Source: DASXYG01 sp036502625 (GTDB lineage: Bacteria > Actinomycetota > Actinomycetes > Streptosporangiales > Streptosporangiaceae). Taken from it: 64,000 bases of DNA. This document shows positions 32,863 through 42,683 of this stretch, piece after piece. The notes under the pieces are model-generated. The model saw nothing but the letters and a program-made list of their open reading frames with translations, searched no databases and was not told the origin of the DNA. The stretch lies in the NCBI GenBank assembly GCA_036502625.1, contig DASXYG010000005.1:1-64000 (forward strand), given 5' to 3'. Positions within the stretch are counted from its first letter, which is position 1. Every line of letters starts with the position of its first letter. The position numbers and the translations under genes were made by a program.

Positions 32863-33456
32863 TCAGCCGAGATCGCCGGGGAGCAGGCCGTAGATGACCA
32901 GGTCGATGCGGCCGGACTTGATCACGCCGGCGCCGCGGAGCAGGCCCTCGCGGGTGAAGCCGACCCGTTCGGCCACCCGCTGCGAGGCGCGGTTGCCGGG
33001 GGCGGCCTTGAGCTCGAGGCGGGCGAAGCCCTGGTCGGTGAACAGCCAGCGGGCCAGCGCGGCGACGGCCTCGGTGATGTAGCCGCGGCCGCGCGCCCAC
33101 GGTGCGCCCAGGTAGCCGACCTCCGTCACCCGCGCCTCCCAGTCGGTGCGCTTCAGGTTGACGGTGCCGAGGTACTGGTCGGACTCGCGGTCGGCGACGG
33201 CGAACGCCACGCCCTCGCCCATCGCGCGCACCTCCTTCGACAGCAGCAGGCACCAGTCGCGGGAGTCGTCGAGGGTGTACGACGCGGGGATGGACGTCCA
33301 GTACTGCGTCACCGGATCGCCGCACGCCCGCTGGTTGCCGGTGACGTCGGCCTCGGTGAACGGGCGCAGCACCACGCGCTCGGCGACGACACGGCTCTCC
33401 GGGAAGATCGGCACACCGTCGTCACCAGGCAGGTCGGTGAAGTCGTCACGCGCCAT
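32863..33456 (-). CDS. GNAT acetyltransferase (RimJ/RimL type)
   Basis: A 197-residue GNAT protein. It has the RimJ/RimL-type opening (RVVLRPFTEADV) and the acetyl-CoA-binding motif A stretch (EVGYLGAPWARGRGYITEAVAALARWLFTD), followed by RLELKAAPGNRASQRVAERVGFTREG. The family acetylates N termini of ribosomal proteins or small amines. Its ATG (33456) shares one base with the stop of the upstream GNAT gene (TGATG), so the two are translationally coupled paralogues. The substrate is unknown. Confidence 0.85.
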   Translation of the reverse strand: MARDDFTDLPGDDGVPIFPESRVVAERVVLRPFTEADVTGNQRACGDPVTQYWTSIPASYTLDDSRDWCLLLSKEVRAMGEGVAFAVADRESDQYLGTVNLKRTDWEARVTEVGYLGAPWARGRGYITEAVAALARWLFTDQGFARLELKAAPGNRASQRVAERVGFTREGLLRGAGVIKSGRIDLVIYGLLPGDLG

Positions 33457-33992
33457 CAGATATCCCCGGACAGTTGTGCGTACAGGACCATGTCGATGTA
33501 ACGGTCGCCCACCCGCCCGGCTTCCCGGCGTACGCCCTCCTCGGTGAACCCGGCGCGCACGGCGACGCCGCGCGAGGCCGCGTTCCCGACGGCGGCGTGC
33601 AGCTCGACGCGGTGCAGCCCGAGGCTGTAGGCGTAGGCCGCGACCGCGCGTACGGCCTCGACGGCGTAGCCGCGGCGGCGGGACCAGGGCGCGATCCAGT
33701 AGCCGATCTCGACGCCGCCGTTGCCCCAGTCGGCGCGGTGCAGGCTCGCGGACCCGACGAGCCGGTCGTCGGCGTCGACGGCCCAGCGCAGCCGGGCCTC
33801 CGGGGCGTCGTGCGCCTCGCGGGTGCAGAAGTCGACGGCGCGCGCCCGGTCGTAGCCGTGCGACCAGGGCAGCCATCTCCGGATCTCCGGGTCGTCGACC
33901 GCGCGCAGCACGTCGTCCACGTCGTCCTCGGTGAACGGGCGCAGCCGCAGCCGCTTCGTGTCGACGATCACCCCGAGCTCGAAACGCGGCAT
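33456..33992 (-). CDS. GNAT acetyltransferase (RimJ/RimL type), paralogue
   Basis: A 178-residue paralogue of the downstream gene: RLRLRPFTEDDVDDVLRAVDDPEIRRWLPW, then EIGYWIAPWSRRRGYAVEAVRAVAAYAY and RVELHAAVGNAASRGVAVRAGFTEEG. The acetyl-CoA loop (RRRGYA) is intact. The ATG at 33992 has a strong GGAGG-type ribosome binding site; codons further upstream in frame are unconserved. The two GNATs likely arose by tandem duplication. The substrate is unknown. Confidence 0.85.
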   Translation of the reverse strand: MPRFELGVIVDTKRLRLRPFTEDDVDDVLRAVDDPEIRRWLPWSHGYDRARAVDFCTREAHDAPEARLRWAVDADDRLVGSASLHRADWGNGGVEIGYWIAPWSRRRGYAVEAVRAVAAYAYSLGLHRVELHAAVGNAASRGVAVRAGFTEEGVRREAGRVGDRYIDMVLYAQLSGDI

Positions 33993-34087
33993 CTGTGCCC
34001 CCCTCCAACGGCGTGATCCATTCCCCGGGTCACTCCAACGCATCCCGGTGATCCGCCGCAAGGAGGTTTCCGCCACCGACGGAAAAA

Positions 34088-34101
34088 TGAAACGTGTTCT
34101 A
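34088..34101 (+). promoter_or_regulatory. KstR-like operator overlapping a -10 box
   Basis: TGAAACGTGTTCTA fits the KstR consensus TnnAACnnGTTnnA at every specified base. TAGAGT at 34100-34105 resembles a -10 box and overlaps it, 33 bases before the LLM oxidoreductase start. KstR represses sterol/lipid catabolism genes in actinobacteria. No kstR gene is in the window, so the assignment rests on the motif alone. Confidence 0.5.
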
Positions 34102-34137
34102 GAGTTCGGGTACCGGACACGATCCTGGGAGGCACGC

Positions 34138-35157
<1,020 letters not shown>

Positions 35158-35555
35158 CCCCACCCGCCTTCAGTCCCCTCCCGTCCCGGCCTGCCTGCCT
35201 CGCACGGGCGGGGCGGCGGGGGCCGTACCCGTGGCCCGGCGCCTCGCGCACCCTCCCCGCCGCCCGCAGACCCGGCATCGTGGCCACTGCCCCCTCCCCT
35301 CGCCGCCCGAGGGAGCCGCACCAGACACCGGCGCGAAACAGCACGGCACGGGGCACGGCGCGGGAGGAGGTACGGCGCGGTCCCGGTACGGCGGCGGCGT
35401 GCGGGGGTGAGCGCGGGGGCCGCGGTCCCCTACGGCGCGAGGCGCGGAGTGACGCGAGATACGGGGCGGGCGCCCTGACACGGCGCGCGAGGCTGGCGCG
35501 GGAGATGCGGGCCGGGGTGGGTGGGCCAGGAGGTGGTGGGGAGTGGGGGGCGTCG
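35158..35555. other. Intergenic region without a recognisable gene
   Basis: About 400 bases between the LLM gene and the CobC-like gene. Composition switches from C-rich on the + strand (to about 35300) to G-rich (after about 35350). Open frames here look like shadows with Arg/Pro/Gly-rich translations. I searched for a cobalamin riboswitch, because B12 genes follow, and did not find its conserved core. Confidence 0.6.
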
Positions 35556-35561
35556 TACGCT
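35556..35561 (+). promoter_or_regulatory. -10 box of a leaderless cobC-like transcript
   Basis: TACGCT followed by seven bases and GTG (35569), with no Shine-Dalgarno sequence. It is identical in sequence and spacing to the one before ettA (48165-48170). Confidence 0.5.
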
Positions 35562-35568
35562 CTGGGCT

Positions 35569-36594
35569 GTGGACTTGGGGTATCACGGGGATTCTGAGGT
35601 TCGGGACGGGTTGGTTGATCTTGCGGTGAATGTGCGGGGGGAGATGCCCGCGTGGCTGGGGGAGGTGCTGCGGGGGAGTTTGGCCGGGCTGGCGGCTTAT
35701 CCGGATTCGGGGGCGGCTCGGGGGGCTGTGGCTCGGCGGCATGGGGTGCGCTCTGGTGAGGTGTTGGTGACCTCCGGGGCCGCGGAGGCGTTCGTGCTGC
35801 TTGCGCGGGTGGTTCGGGCGCGGCGGGCCGTGGTGGTGCATCCGCAGTTCACGGAGCCGGAGGCGGCGTTGCGGGCCGCGGGGCACGACGTGGAGCGGGT
35901 CGTGCTCGGCGGTGACTTCACGCTGGACCCCGCCGCCGTGCCCGAGGACGCGGACCTGGTCATGGTCGGCAACCCCACGAACCCCACCTCCGTCCTCCAC
36001 CCCTCCGCCGCCCTCGCCGCCCTGGCCCGCCCCGGACGGACCCTGGTCGTGGACGAGGCGTTCGCGGACTGCGTCCCCGGGGAGCCGGAGTCCCTCAGCG
36101 GCGCGGTGGGCGACCTGCCCGGCCTGGTCGTTATCCGCAGCCTCACCAAGACCTGGGGGCTCGCGGGCCTCCGCATCGGCTACGTCCTCGCGGCGCCCGC
36201 CATGGTCGCCGCCCTGGCCGAGGCGCAGCCGCTCTGGTCGGTGTCCACCCCGGCGCTGGCCGCCGCCGTCGCCTGCTCCACGCCCCGCGCCCTGGCGGAA
36301 GCGGACGCCTGGGCGCACGAGATGGCCGGCCACCGTACGAAGCTGGCCGCGTCCCTGTCGGCCCTCCCCGGCGTCCACGTCGTCCCGCACCCGCGCGCGT
36401 CCTTCCTCCTCCTGCGCATGCCGGGCGCCGCGGCCGTACGGACACGCCTCCGCGCCCGCGGCTACGCGGTCCGCCGCGGCGACACCTTCCCCGGCCTCGG
36501 CCCCGACTGGCTCCGCGTCGCCGTACGCGCCCCGGACGTCACGGACGGCTTCGTGGAGGCGCTGGCCGCCGCGATCGCGGAGACCCGCCCGTAA
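35569..36594 (+). CDS. cobC: CobC-like PLP aminotransferase / threonine-phosphate decarboxylase
   Basis: A 341-residue fold-type I PLP enzyme of the HisC/CobD-Salmonella type (called CobC in actinobacterial B12 clusters, like Rv2231c). VTSGAAEAFVLLARV binds the phosphate, VMVGNPTNPTS is the N-P-T cofactor motif, LVVDEAF carries the pyridine-N aspartate, and SLTKTWGLAGLRIGY holds the Schiff-base Lys near residue 195. It would make aminopropanol phosphate for the B12 nucleotide loop; a histidinol-phosphate aminotransferase role is the alternative. Adjacent cobT supports B12. GTG 35569 is chosen from the leaderless promoter. Confidence 0.8.
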   Translation: MDLGYHGDSEVRDGLVDLAVNVRGEMPAWLGEVLRGSLAGLAAYPDSGAARGAVARRHGVRSGEVLVTSGAAEAFVLLARVVRARRAVVVHPQFTEPEAALRAAGHDVERVVLGGDFTLDPAAVPEDADLVMVGNPTNPTSVLHPSAALAALARPGRTLVVDEAFADCVPGEPESLSGAVGDLPGLVVIRSLTKTWGLAGLRIGYVLAAPAMVAALAEAQPLWSVSTPALAAAVACSTPRALAEADAWAHEMAGHRTKLAASLSALPGVHVVPHPRASFLLLRMPGAAAVRTRLRARGYAVRRGDTFPGLGPDWLRVAVRAPDVTDGFVEALAAAIAETRP

Positions 36595-36653
36595 CGCCGC
36601 TCGCCCGTCCGGGACAATCGGACGGGGAACGGCGACCGAACGGCGGAGGAGCC

Positions 36654-37718
36654 ATGGATCTGATCACGCGCACGGCCGAGGCGATCGCGGAGCCGTCCCG
36701 GGAGGCGGAGGCCGCGGCGCGCGCCCGCCAGGACGCCATGACGAAGCCGCGCGGCGCCCTCGGTGTCCTGGAGGACCTGTCCGTGCGCCTGGCCGGGCTG
36801 GCGGGGGAGTGCCCGCCGCCGATCCCCGAGCCGGTCGCGGTGACGGTCTTCGCCGGCGACCACGGGGTGCACGCCCAGGGGGTCACGCCGTGGCCGCAGG
36901 AGGTCACCGCGCAGATGGTGGCGAACTTCCTGGCCGGCGGCGCGGTCGTCAACGCGTTCGCCGCGCAGATCGGCGCCGACGTCACGGTCGTGGACGTGGG
37001 CGTGGCCGCCGACCTCTCCGACGCACCCGGCCTGCTGTCCCGCAACGTCGCGCACGGCACGGCGGACATGACCGCGGGCCCCGCCATGACCGGCGACCAG
37101 GCGCGCCAGGCGGTCGAGACCGGCATCGAGATCGCCGGGCGGCTGATCGCGGACGGCTACCGCTGCCTCGTGACCGGCGACATGGGCATCGCGAACACGA
37201 CGGCGTCCGCCGCGCTGATCGCCTGCTTCACCGGCGCCGACCCGGCCGAGGTCACCGGCCGCGGCACCGGCATCGACGACGCCACGCACACGCGCAAGAT
37301 CGAGGTGGTCCGCCGCGCGCTGGACCGTAACGCCCTTGACGGCGCGACCGATCCGATGACCGTGCTGGCGGCCGTCGGCGGCCTCGAACACGCCGCGCTG
37401 GCCGGATACATCCTGGGCGCCGCCGCGCAGGGCGTGCCGGTCGTTCTCGACGGCGTCATCGCGGGCAGCGCCGCGCTCGCCGCCGCCGCCCTCGCGCCGG
37501 CCGCGGTGTCCGCGTGCGTGGCGGGGCACCGCTCGGCCGAGCCCGGCCACGCCGCCGTGCTGCGCCACCTGGGGCTGCGCCCGCTCGTCGACCTGGAGCT
37601 GCGGCTCGGCGAGGGCACCGGCGCGCTGCTGGCCGTGCCGCTGGTGCAAAGTGCCGTACGCGCGCTCCGCGATGTCGCAACCTTCGATTCCGCAGGCGTC
37701 ACCGACAAGACGGAGTGA
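36654..37718 (+). CDS. cobT: Nicotinate-nucleotide--dimethylbenzimidazole phosphoribosyltransferase CobT
   Basis: A 354-residue CobT that transfers phosphoribose from nicotinate mononucleotide to the lower-ligand base of B12. Family blocks: TKPRGALGVLEDLSVRLAGL, VFAGDHGVHAQGVTPWPQEVTAQMV, TGDMGIANTTASAALIACFTG, GRGTGIDD and the C-terminal RLGEGTGALLAVPLVQSA with the catalytic Glu near residue 320. The ATG at 36654 has GGAGGAG upstream. It stands between the CobC-like and CobA-like genes, making a second B12 locus apart from cobD-cobQ. Confidence 0.95.
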   Translation: MDLITRTAEAIAEPSREAEAAARARQDAMTKPRGALGVLEDLSVRLAGLAGECPPPIPEPVAVTVFAGDHGVHAQGVTPWPQEVTAQMVANFLAGGAVVNAFAAQIGADVTVVDVGVAADLSDAPGLLSRNVAHGTADMTAGPAMTGDQARQAVETGIEIAGRLIADGYRCLVTGDMGIANTTASAALIACFTGADPAEVTGRGTGIDDATHTRKIEVVRRALDRNALDGATDPMTVLAAVGGLEHAALAGYILGAAAQGVPVVLDGVIAGSAALAAAALAPAAVSACVAGHRSAEPGHAAVLRHLGLRPLVDLELRLGEGTGALLAVPLVQSAVRALRDVATFDSAGVTDKTE

Positions 37719-37932
37719 CCACGCTCCGGTTCTTTCCTGCGTTCCCCCGGTCACGAGTGGAATCCCCTGCCTTTGGGTGGAGGGCGTCAGTAATCTGGTA
37801 GAACGTTTGAGTAAGCGGCGCTCGCCCCCGCCGGTGAGCGAGGAACGCAACGCCGACGTCCACGCGCGTTTCGGCGACGGTGCCCGCCGCGTGCGGGCGT
37901 CCGTGAGACACGCAACACGAAAGAACGGCATT

Positions 37933-39186
37933 GTGGCGCCCTACCTGCTCGGACTTCGCCTCGACGACCGTCGCGTGGTCGTCGTCGGCGGTGGCCGTGT
38001 CGCCGGTCGGCGCGTACCCGCGCTCATCGAGGCCGGCGCCGCCGTCGTGATCGTGTCGCCGCATGTCAGCCCCGGTCTTGAGGACGACGCGGCGGCGGGC
38101 CGGCTGCGCTGGGAGGCCCGCGCGTACGCCCCTGGCGACCTCGACGGCGCCTGGCTCGTCCACGCCTGCACCGATGACCCCGACGTCAACGCGGCCGTCG
38201 CGGCCGACGCCGAGCGCGCCCGCGTCTGGTGCGTCCGCGCCGACGACGCCGCCTCCTCGCCCGCCTGGACCCCCGCGTCGGGCGCGGTCGACGACGTACG
38301 CGTCGGCGTCCTGGCCGGCGGCGACCCGCGCCGCGCGGCCGGGCTGCGCGACGTCGTGGTCGAGGGCCTGCGCGACGGCACGATGGACGCCCGCCGCGGC
38401 CGCCGGCGCCCCACCGGCGTGGCCATCGTCGGCGGCGGGCCCGGCGACCCGGGCCTCATCACGGTGCGCGGGCGGCAGCTCCTCTCCCAGGCCGACGTCG
38501 TCGTCTGCGACCGGCTCGCGCCGCGCTCGCTGCTCGACGAGCTCGCCCCGGACGTCGAGGTCGTCGACGCCGCGAAGATCCCGTACGGCCGGGCCATGGC
38601 GCAGGAGCACATCAACGAGCTGCTGATCGAGCGCGCCAAGGCGGGCCGCTTCGTCGTGCGGCTCAAGGGCGGCGACCCGTTCGTGTTCGGCCGCGGCGGC
38701 GAGGAGATGCTCGCCTGCGCGGCGGCCGGTGTGCCGGTCACGGTCGTGCCGGGCGTCACGAGCGCGGTGGCCGGCGCCGCCGCGGCGGACGTCCCGGTGA
38801 CCCACCGCGGCGTCACCCAGGAGTTCCACGTCGTCTCCGCGCATGTCGCGCCGGACGACGAACGCTCGACGGTCGACTGGCGCGCCCTCGGCGGCGGTTC
38901 GGGGACGCTCGTCATTCTGATGGCGATTGAGCGGATGTCGGCCATCGCGAGCGCGTTGATGAGATACGGTCGAGCGCCCGGCACTCCGGTCATCGTCGTC
39001 CAGGACGCGACGTTGCCGTCCCAGCGGTCGCTGCGCACCAGCCTGCGGGACGCGGCCGGGGAACTGGCCGCGGCCGGGCTGCGGAATCCGGCGATCGTGG
39101 TGGTCGGCGAGGTGGTGGACGTCGCGCGGGAGATCGAGGGGCTGCGATCGGGCTCCGGCGCAGTATGGACGGAGCGCATTCCGTGA
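37933..39186 (+). CDS. cobA: Uroporphyrinogen-III C-methyltransferase with N-terminal precorrin-2 dehydrogenase-like domain
   Basis: A 417-residue CysG-type fusion. Residues 1-~150 form a Met8p-like NAD-binding domain (RRVVVVGGGRVAGRRVPALIEAGAAVVIVSP), shorter than the first half of E. coli CysG, so chelatase function is uncertain. From about residue 157 there is an SAM uroporphyrinogen methyltransferase: VAIVGGGPGDPGLITVRG, VVVCDRL, RLKGGDPFVFGRGGEE, and VPVTHRG. It makes precorrin-2, the branch point to siroheme and B12. The start is uncertain: GTG 37933 fits homology, but the frame is open to TTG 37808. It overlaps the dynA start by four bases. Confidence 0.85.
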   Translation: MAPYLLGLRLDDRRVVVVGGGRVAGRRVPALIEAGAAVVIVSPHVSPGLEDDAAAGRLRWEARAYAPGDLDGAWLVHACTDDPDVNAAVAADAERARVWCVRADDAASSPAWTPASGAVDDVRVGVLAGGDPRRAAGLRDVVVEGLRDGTMDARRGRRRPTGVAIVGGGPGDPGLITVRGRQLLSQADVVVCDRLAPRSLLDELAPDVEVVDAAKIPYGRAMAQEHINELLIERAKAGRFVVRLKGGDPFVFGRGGEEMLACAAAGVPVTVVPGVTSAVAGAAAADVPVTHRGVTQEFHVVSAHVAPDDERSTVDWRALGGGSGTLVILMAIERMSAIASALMRYGRAPGTPVIVVQDATLPSQRSLRTSLRDAAGELAAAGLRNPAIVVVGEVVDVAREIEGLRSGSGAVWTERIP

Positions 39187-40922
39187 CGCAGACATCGGGT
39201 GAGGGCACGACGCGGACGGGGCCGGCGTACCCCGCGTCCGCGAGCCTGTCCGCTGCCCATGCCGCGGACGAGTCCACCGGTCTCGTGGAGACGCTCACCA
39301 CGCTGAAACGCCGCATCGCCGCGCTGGAGTTCACCCTCCCCGCCCCGGGCGTGGACGCCGCGCGCGACGCCCAGCGCGACATGATCGACCAGATCGAGAG
39401 CTACCTCCTGCCCCGGCTGCGGCGCGGTGAGAAGCCGCTGCTCGTCTGCGTGGCGGGCTCCACCGGCGCGGGGAAGTCGACGCTGGTGAACAGCCTCGTC
39501 GGCGCCCAGGTCAGCAACACGGGGGTGCGCCGCCCCACCACGAACTCCCCGGTCCTCGCCTGCCACCCGGACGACATGGTGTGGTTCGCCGAGGACCGCT
39601 TCCTGCCGAACCTCCCGCGCGTACGCCAGCAGGGGCTGGCCATGCCCGGCCGGGAGAACATGCTGGTCCTCGCGGGCCTCGACCTCATGCCGAAGGGCCT
39701 GGCCCTGCTCGACACACCGGACATCGACTCCGTCGTCAAGCAGCACCACGAGTTCGCCCGCCAGTTCCTCGACGCCGCCGACGTCTGGCTGTTCGTCACC
39801 ACGGCCGCGCGCTACGCCGACGCCGCCGTGTGGGACTGGCTGCGCCGCGGCCGCGCCCGCGACGCCTTCCTCGCCGTCGCGCTGTCCCGCGTCCCGCCGT
39901 ACGGCCGCGACGACCTCGCCCGCCACTTCGGCGAGATGCTCGCCACCAACGGCCTCGGCGAGGTGGAGCGGTTCTTCATCCCGGAGACGCAGGTCGAGGG
40001 CGGTGCGCTGCCGTCCAACGTCTCCGCGCCGATCCGCGAGTGGATCGACGTCCTGACCCACGATGAGGACCGCCGTACGGCCGTCGTCGCCCGTACGCTG
40101 TCCGGCACGCTCGGCAGCCTGCGCACCCGCGTGCCCGAGCTGGCCCGCGAGGTCGACGCCCAGATCGACATCGCCGCCGACCTCCGCCAGGAGGCCGAGC
40201 GCGCGTACGACAAGGCCGTCGAGGAGATCGGCGCGGCGGCGGCCAACGGATCCCTGGTCAAGGGCGAGGTGCTGGCCCGCTGGCAGGACTTCGCGGGCAG
40301 CGGCGACCTCTTCCGCGCGATCTCCTCCCGGCGCGGCCGCGGCCACCGCAAGGAGCGCGGCCGTAGCCCCGCCCGTCTGCGTACGCTCTCCGACTCGGTC
40401 CAGGCCGGGCTCGAATCGCTGATCGTGGTGGGCGCGCGAAGCGCCGCGAGCGACGCCGTGGCCCGCTGGAGCGCCTCCCCGGCCGGGGAGCGGATCCTCG
40501 AGGGCCACGCCGCGCGGCTCTCCGTCCCGTCGCCGGAGCTGCCGCGGCGCGCGTCCCGCCTGGTCACGGCCTGGCAGGGGCACGTACGCCACCTGGTCGG
40601 CACGCGGGGCGTGGCGAAGCGGTCGGTCGCGCGGCTGGTGTCCTTCGACGACGAGGCGCTGACCGTCGCGTTCATCGTGGGCCTGCTCGGCGGCGCCGAC
40701 ACACCGACCGGCCCGCTGCGGCTGGTGCGCAACCTGTTCGGCGCCGCGCAGATGCGCGAGGTCGGCCGGGCCGCGCGCACCGACCTCACCGAGCGCGTCA
40801 GCCGGCTCTTCGACGAGGAGGGCCTGAGATTCAGCCAGGTCATCGACGCCGCCGGGGTGCCCGGCTCCAATGTCTCCGTCGGGCTGTACGAGGCGGCCTA
40901 CAACCTTGAGGGCGCCCGATGA
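39183..40922 (+). CDS. dynA: Dynamin-like GTPase, DynA type
   Basis: A 579-residue dynamin-family GTPase. G1 is VAGSTGAGKSTLVNSLVG (about residues 90-107), the G2 threonine lies in GVRRPTTNSP, G3 is LLDTPDIDSV near 175, and LSRVPPYGRDD lies at the G4 position. The long helical C-terminal half would form the stalk. In Streptomyces a two-gene dynamin pair (DynA-DynB) stabilises FtsZ rings during sporulation septation; size and order here match. It starts at GTG 39183 inside the cobA stop and overlaps dynB by four bases (ATGA), so the three genes are coupled. Confidence 0.82.
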   Translation: MTQTSGEGTTRTGPAYPASASLSAAHAADESTGLVETLTTLKRRIAALEFTLPAPGVDAARDAQRDMIDQIESYLLPRLRRGEKPLLVCVAGSTGAGKSTLVNSLVGAQVSNTGVRRPTTNSPVLACHPDDMVWFAEDRFLPNLPRVRQQGLAMPGRENMLVLAGLDLMPKGLALLDTPDIDSVVKQHHEFARQFLDAADVWLFVTTAARYADAAVWDWLRRGRARDAFLAVALSRVPPYGRDDLARHFGEMLATNGLGEVERFFIPETQVEGGALPSNVSAPIREWIDVLTHDEDRRTAVVARTLSGTLGSLRTRVPELAREVDAQIDIAADLRQEAERAYDKAVEEIGAAAANGSLVKGEVLARWQDFAGSGDLFRAISSRRGRGHRKERGRSPARLRTLSDSVQAGLESLIVVGARSAASDAVARWSASPAGERILEGHAARLSVPSPELPRRASRLVTAWQGHVRHLVGTRGVAKRSVARLVSFDDEALTVAFIVGLLGGADTPTGPLRLVRNLFGAAQMREVGRAARTDLTERVSRLFDEEGLRFSQVIDAAGVPGSNVSVGLYEAAYNLEGAR

Positions 40923-42571
40923 CGACCACCGCCTACGACACGCCTGAGCCGCGCGCCCATCCCGACCCGGCGGCGGACCGGCTGCGGAACCGCTTCGAGG
41001 CGCTGCGCGCGATCACCCGGCTCGGCGCCGGCTACGTCGACGACGACCTGATGCGCGACGGCCGCGCCCTGTTGGAACGCTACGACGCCCGCATGCGGCT
41101 GTCCGGTGAGCACACCGTGGTCGCGCTCATCGGCGGCACGGGCAGCGGCAAGTCCTCGCTGTTCAACGCGATCGCCGGGGCGGAGCTCTCGGCGGTCGGC
41201 GTCACCCGTCCGCTGACCGCCGCGCCGCACGCCTGCGTGTGGGGGCTGCAGGGCGCCGGCCCGCTGCTCGACTGGCTGGGCATCGACACCCGCCACCGCT
41301 ACGCCCGTACGAACGCCCCGGACACCGACCGGTCGCTGCACGGCCTGGTGCTGCTCGACCTCCCCGACCACGACTCCGTGCGCGCGCAGGAGACCTCCGA
41401 GGTGAACCGCCTCGTCGGGGTGGCCGACCTCCTGGTGTTCGTGCTCGACCCGCAGAAGTACGCCGACGCCGCGCTGCACTGGCGCTTCCTCACGCAGATG
41501 GCCGACCACACGAGCGTGTCGGTGCTGGTGCTGAACCAGATCGACCGCCTGGCCGACGGCGAGACCGAGGACTGCCTGACCGACCTGGGCCGCATCCTCG
41601 ACTCCGAGGGCGTCGACCCCCCGCGGCTGCTCACCACGTCCGCCGTGACGGGCGCCGGGGTCGGCGAGCTGCGCGAGATGCTGTCCGACACCGTGGAGCG
41701 GCGGCGCGCGGCGACCGACCGGCTGACCGCGGACCTCGAGACGCTGATGCGCCGTTTCGAGCCGTACGCCCGGGTGCCGCCCAGCGACGGCCTGGACCGC
41801 ATACGGGTGAACGCCCTGATCGACGCGCTCACCGAGGCCGCCGGGGTGTCGGCGGTGGGCGACGCCCTGACCAGCGCGCACGAACTGCGCTCGGTCGACT
41901 ACGTCGGCTGGCCGTTCGCGAAGCTGGTCACCAGGTTCCGCGGCGACCCGCTGCGCCGCATGCGGCTGGGCGAGCTGCGCGCGGAGCTGCGTGCGGCGTT
42001 CGCCGGGCCGGTGGGCGCCCAGAAGTCCGAGGTGGACACCGCTATCCGCACCGCGACCGACGGCGTGGCCGACGACCTGCCCGAGCCGTGGCCGGCGAAG
42101 GTCCGCGACGCGGCGTACCGCAGGTCCGACGAACTGCCGGACGCCATCGCCGCGGCCATGTCGGAGGCCGTGCCGAACACCGACAAGGTGCCCGGCTGGT
42201 GGTGGTGGGCGCGCATCGCGCAGTGGCTGCTGGTCCTGGCCGTGATCGCCGGCATCGCGTGGATCGGGGCGCTGGTCGTGTACGGCGTGCTCGGCGTGGC
42301 GCATCCGCCGAACCCGCTGCTCGGAGACCCGGGGTTCCTGCCGTACGTCGCGCTGATCATCGTCGGGGTGCTGGGGCTGGGGTGGCTGCTGTCCACCGGG
42401 TGCCGCAACCTGGTCCTCGCGGTCGCCGACCGGCGGCGCGAGGAGATGGAGGACGAGATGCGCATCCAGGTGGCCGTGGTGGCCCGCGAGCGCGTCGTCG
42501 CCGAGATCGAGGCCGAGCAGCACCGCTACGCCGACTTCCGCAACGCGTACCTCACGTCCGCCGGCCACTGA
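40919..42571 (+). CDS. dynB: Dynamin-like/YfjP-type GTPase with two C-terminal membrane helices, DynB type
   Basis: A 550-residue membrane GTPase. G1 is ALIGGTGSGKSSLFNAIAG (from about residue 70), the G2 region is GVTRPLTAAPHA, G3 is LLDLPDHDSV and G4 is LNQIDRL. Near residues 430-490 two hydrophobic stretches (WLLVLAVIAGIAWIGALVVYG and YVALIIVGVLGLGWLL) make a helical hairpin that anchors it in the membrane, followed by an acidic coiled-coil end (RRREEMEDEMRIQVAVV). It is co-translated with dynA. The GTPase pair probably works as a heteromer at the division septum, by analogy with Streptomyces. Confidence 0.82.
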   Translation: MTTTAYDTPEPRAHPDPAADRLRNRFEALRAITRLGAGYVDDDLMRDGRALLERYDARMRLSGEHTVVALIGGTGSGKSSLFNAIAGAELSAVGVTRPLTAAPHACVWGLQGAGPLLDWLGIDTRHRYARTNAPDTDRSLHGLVLLDLPDHDSVRAQETSEVNRLVGVADLLVFVLDPQKYADAALHWRFLTQMADHTSVSVLVLNQIDRLADGETEDCLTDLGRILDSEGVDPPRLLTTSAVTGAGVGELREMLSDTVERRRAATDRLTADLETLMRRFEPYARVPPSDGLDRIRVNALIDALTEAAGVSAVGDALTSAHELRSVDYVGWPFAKLVTRFRGDPLRRMRLGELRAELRAAFAGPVGAQKSEVDTAIRTATDGVADDLPEPWPAKVRDAAYRRSDELPDAIAAAMSEAVPNTDKVPGWWWWARIAQWLLVLAVIAGIAWIGALVVYGVLGVAHPPNPLLGDPGFLPYVALIIVGVLGLGWLLSTGCRNLVLAVADRRREEMEDEMRIQVAVVARERVVAEIEAEQHRYADFRNAYLTSAGH

Positions 42572-42577
42572 CCGGGG

Positions 42578-42586
42578 TTTTCCACA
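42578..42586 (+). promoter_or_regulatory. DnaA-box-like 9-mer upstream of ssb
   Basis: TTTTCCACA fits the DnaA box consensus TTWTNCACA. It lies just after the dynB stop and about 100 bases before the ssb start. An identical 9-mer (both followed by G) occurs at 46902-46910 in another intergenic region. An isolated box may regulate transcription; no cluster suggesting an origin is seen. Confidence 0.35.
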
Positions 42587-42683
42587 GGCGCGGAATCCGG
42601 GCTGGCGGGTCGGGTGCGCGATCGGCCACCGTGGAATCACGCGGGCGGTGAAGGCGCCGCCCCACGATCCGCGGGGGTTCCGC

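Noticed and set aside
35158..36653. Cobalamin riboswitch before the cobC/cobT genes.
   Set aside because: I looked for the conserved B12-box core upstream of the cobC-like, cobT, cobA-like and cobD genes and found none.
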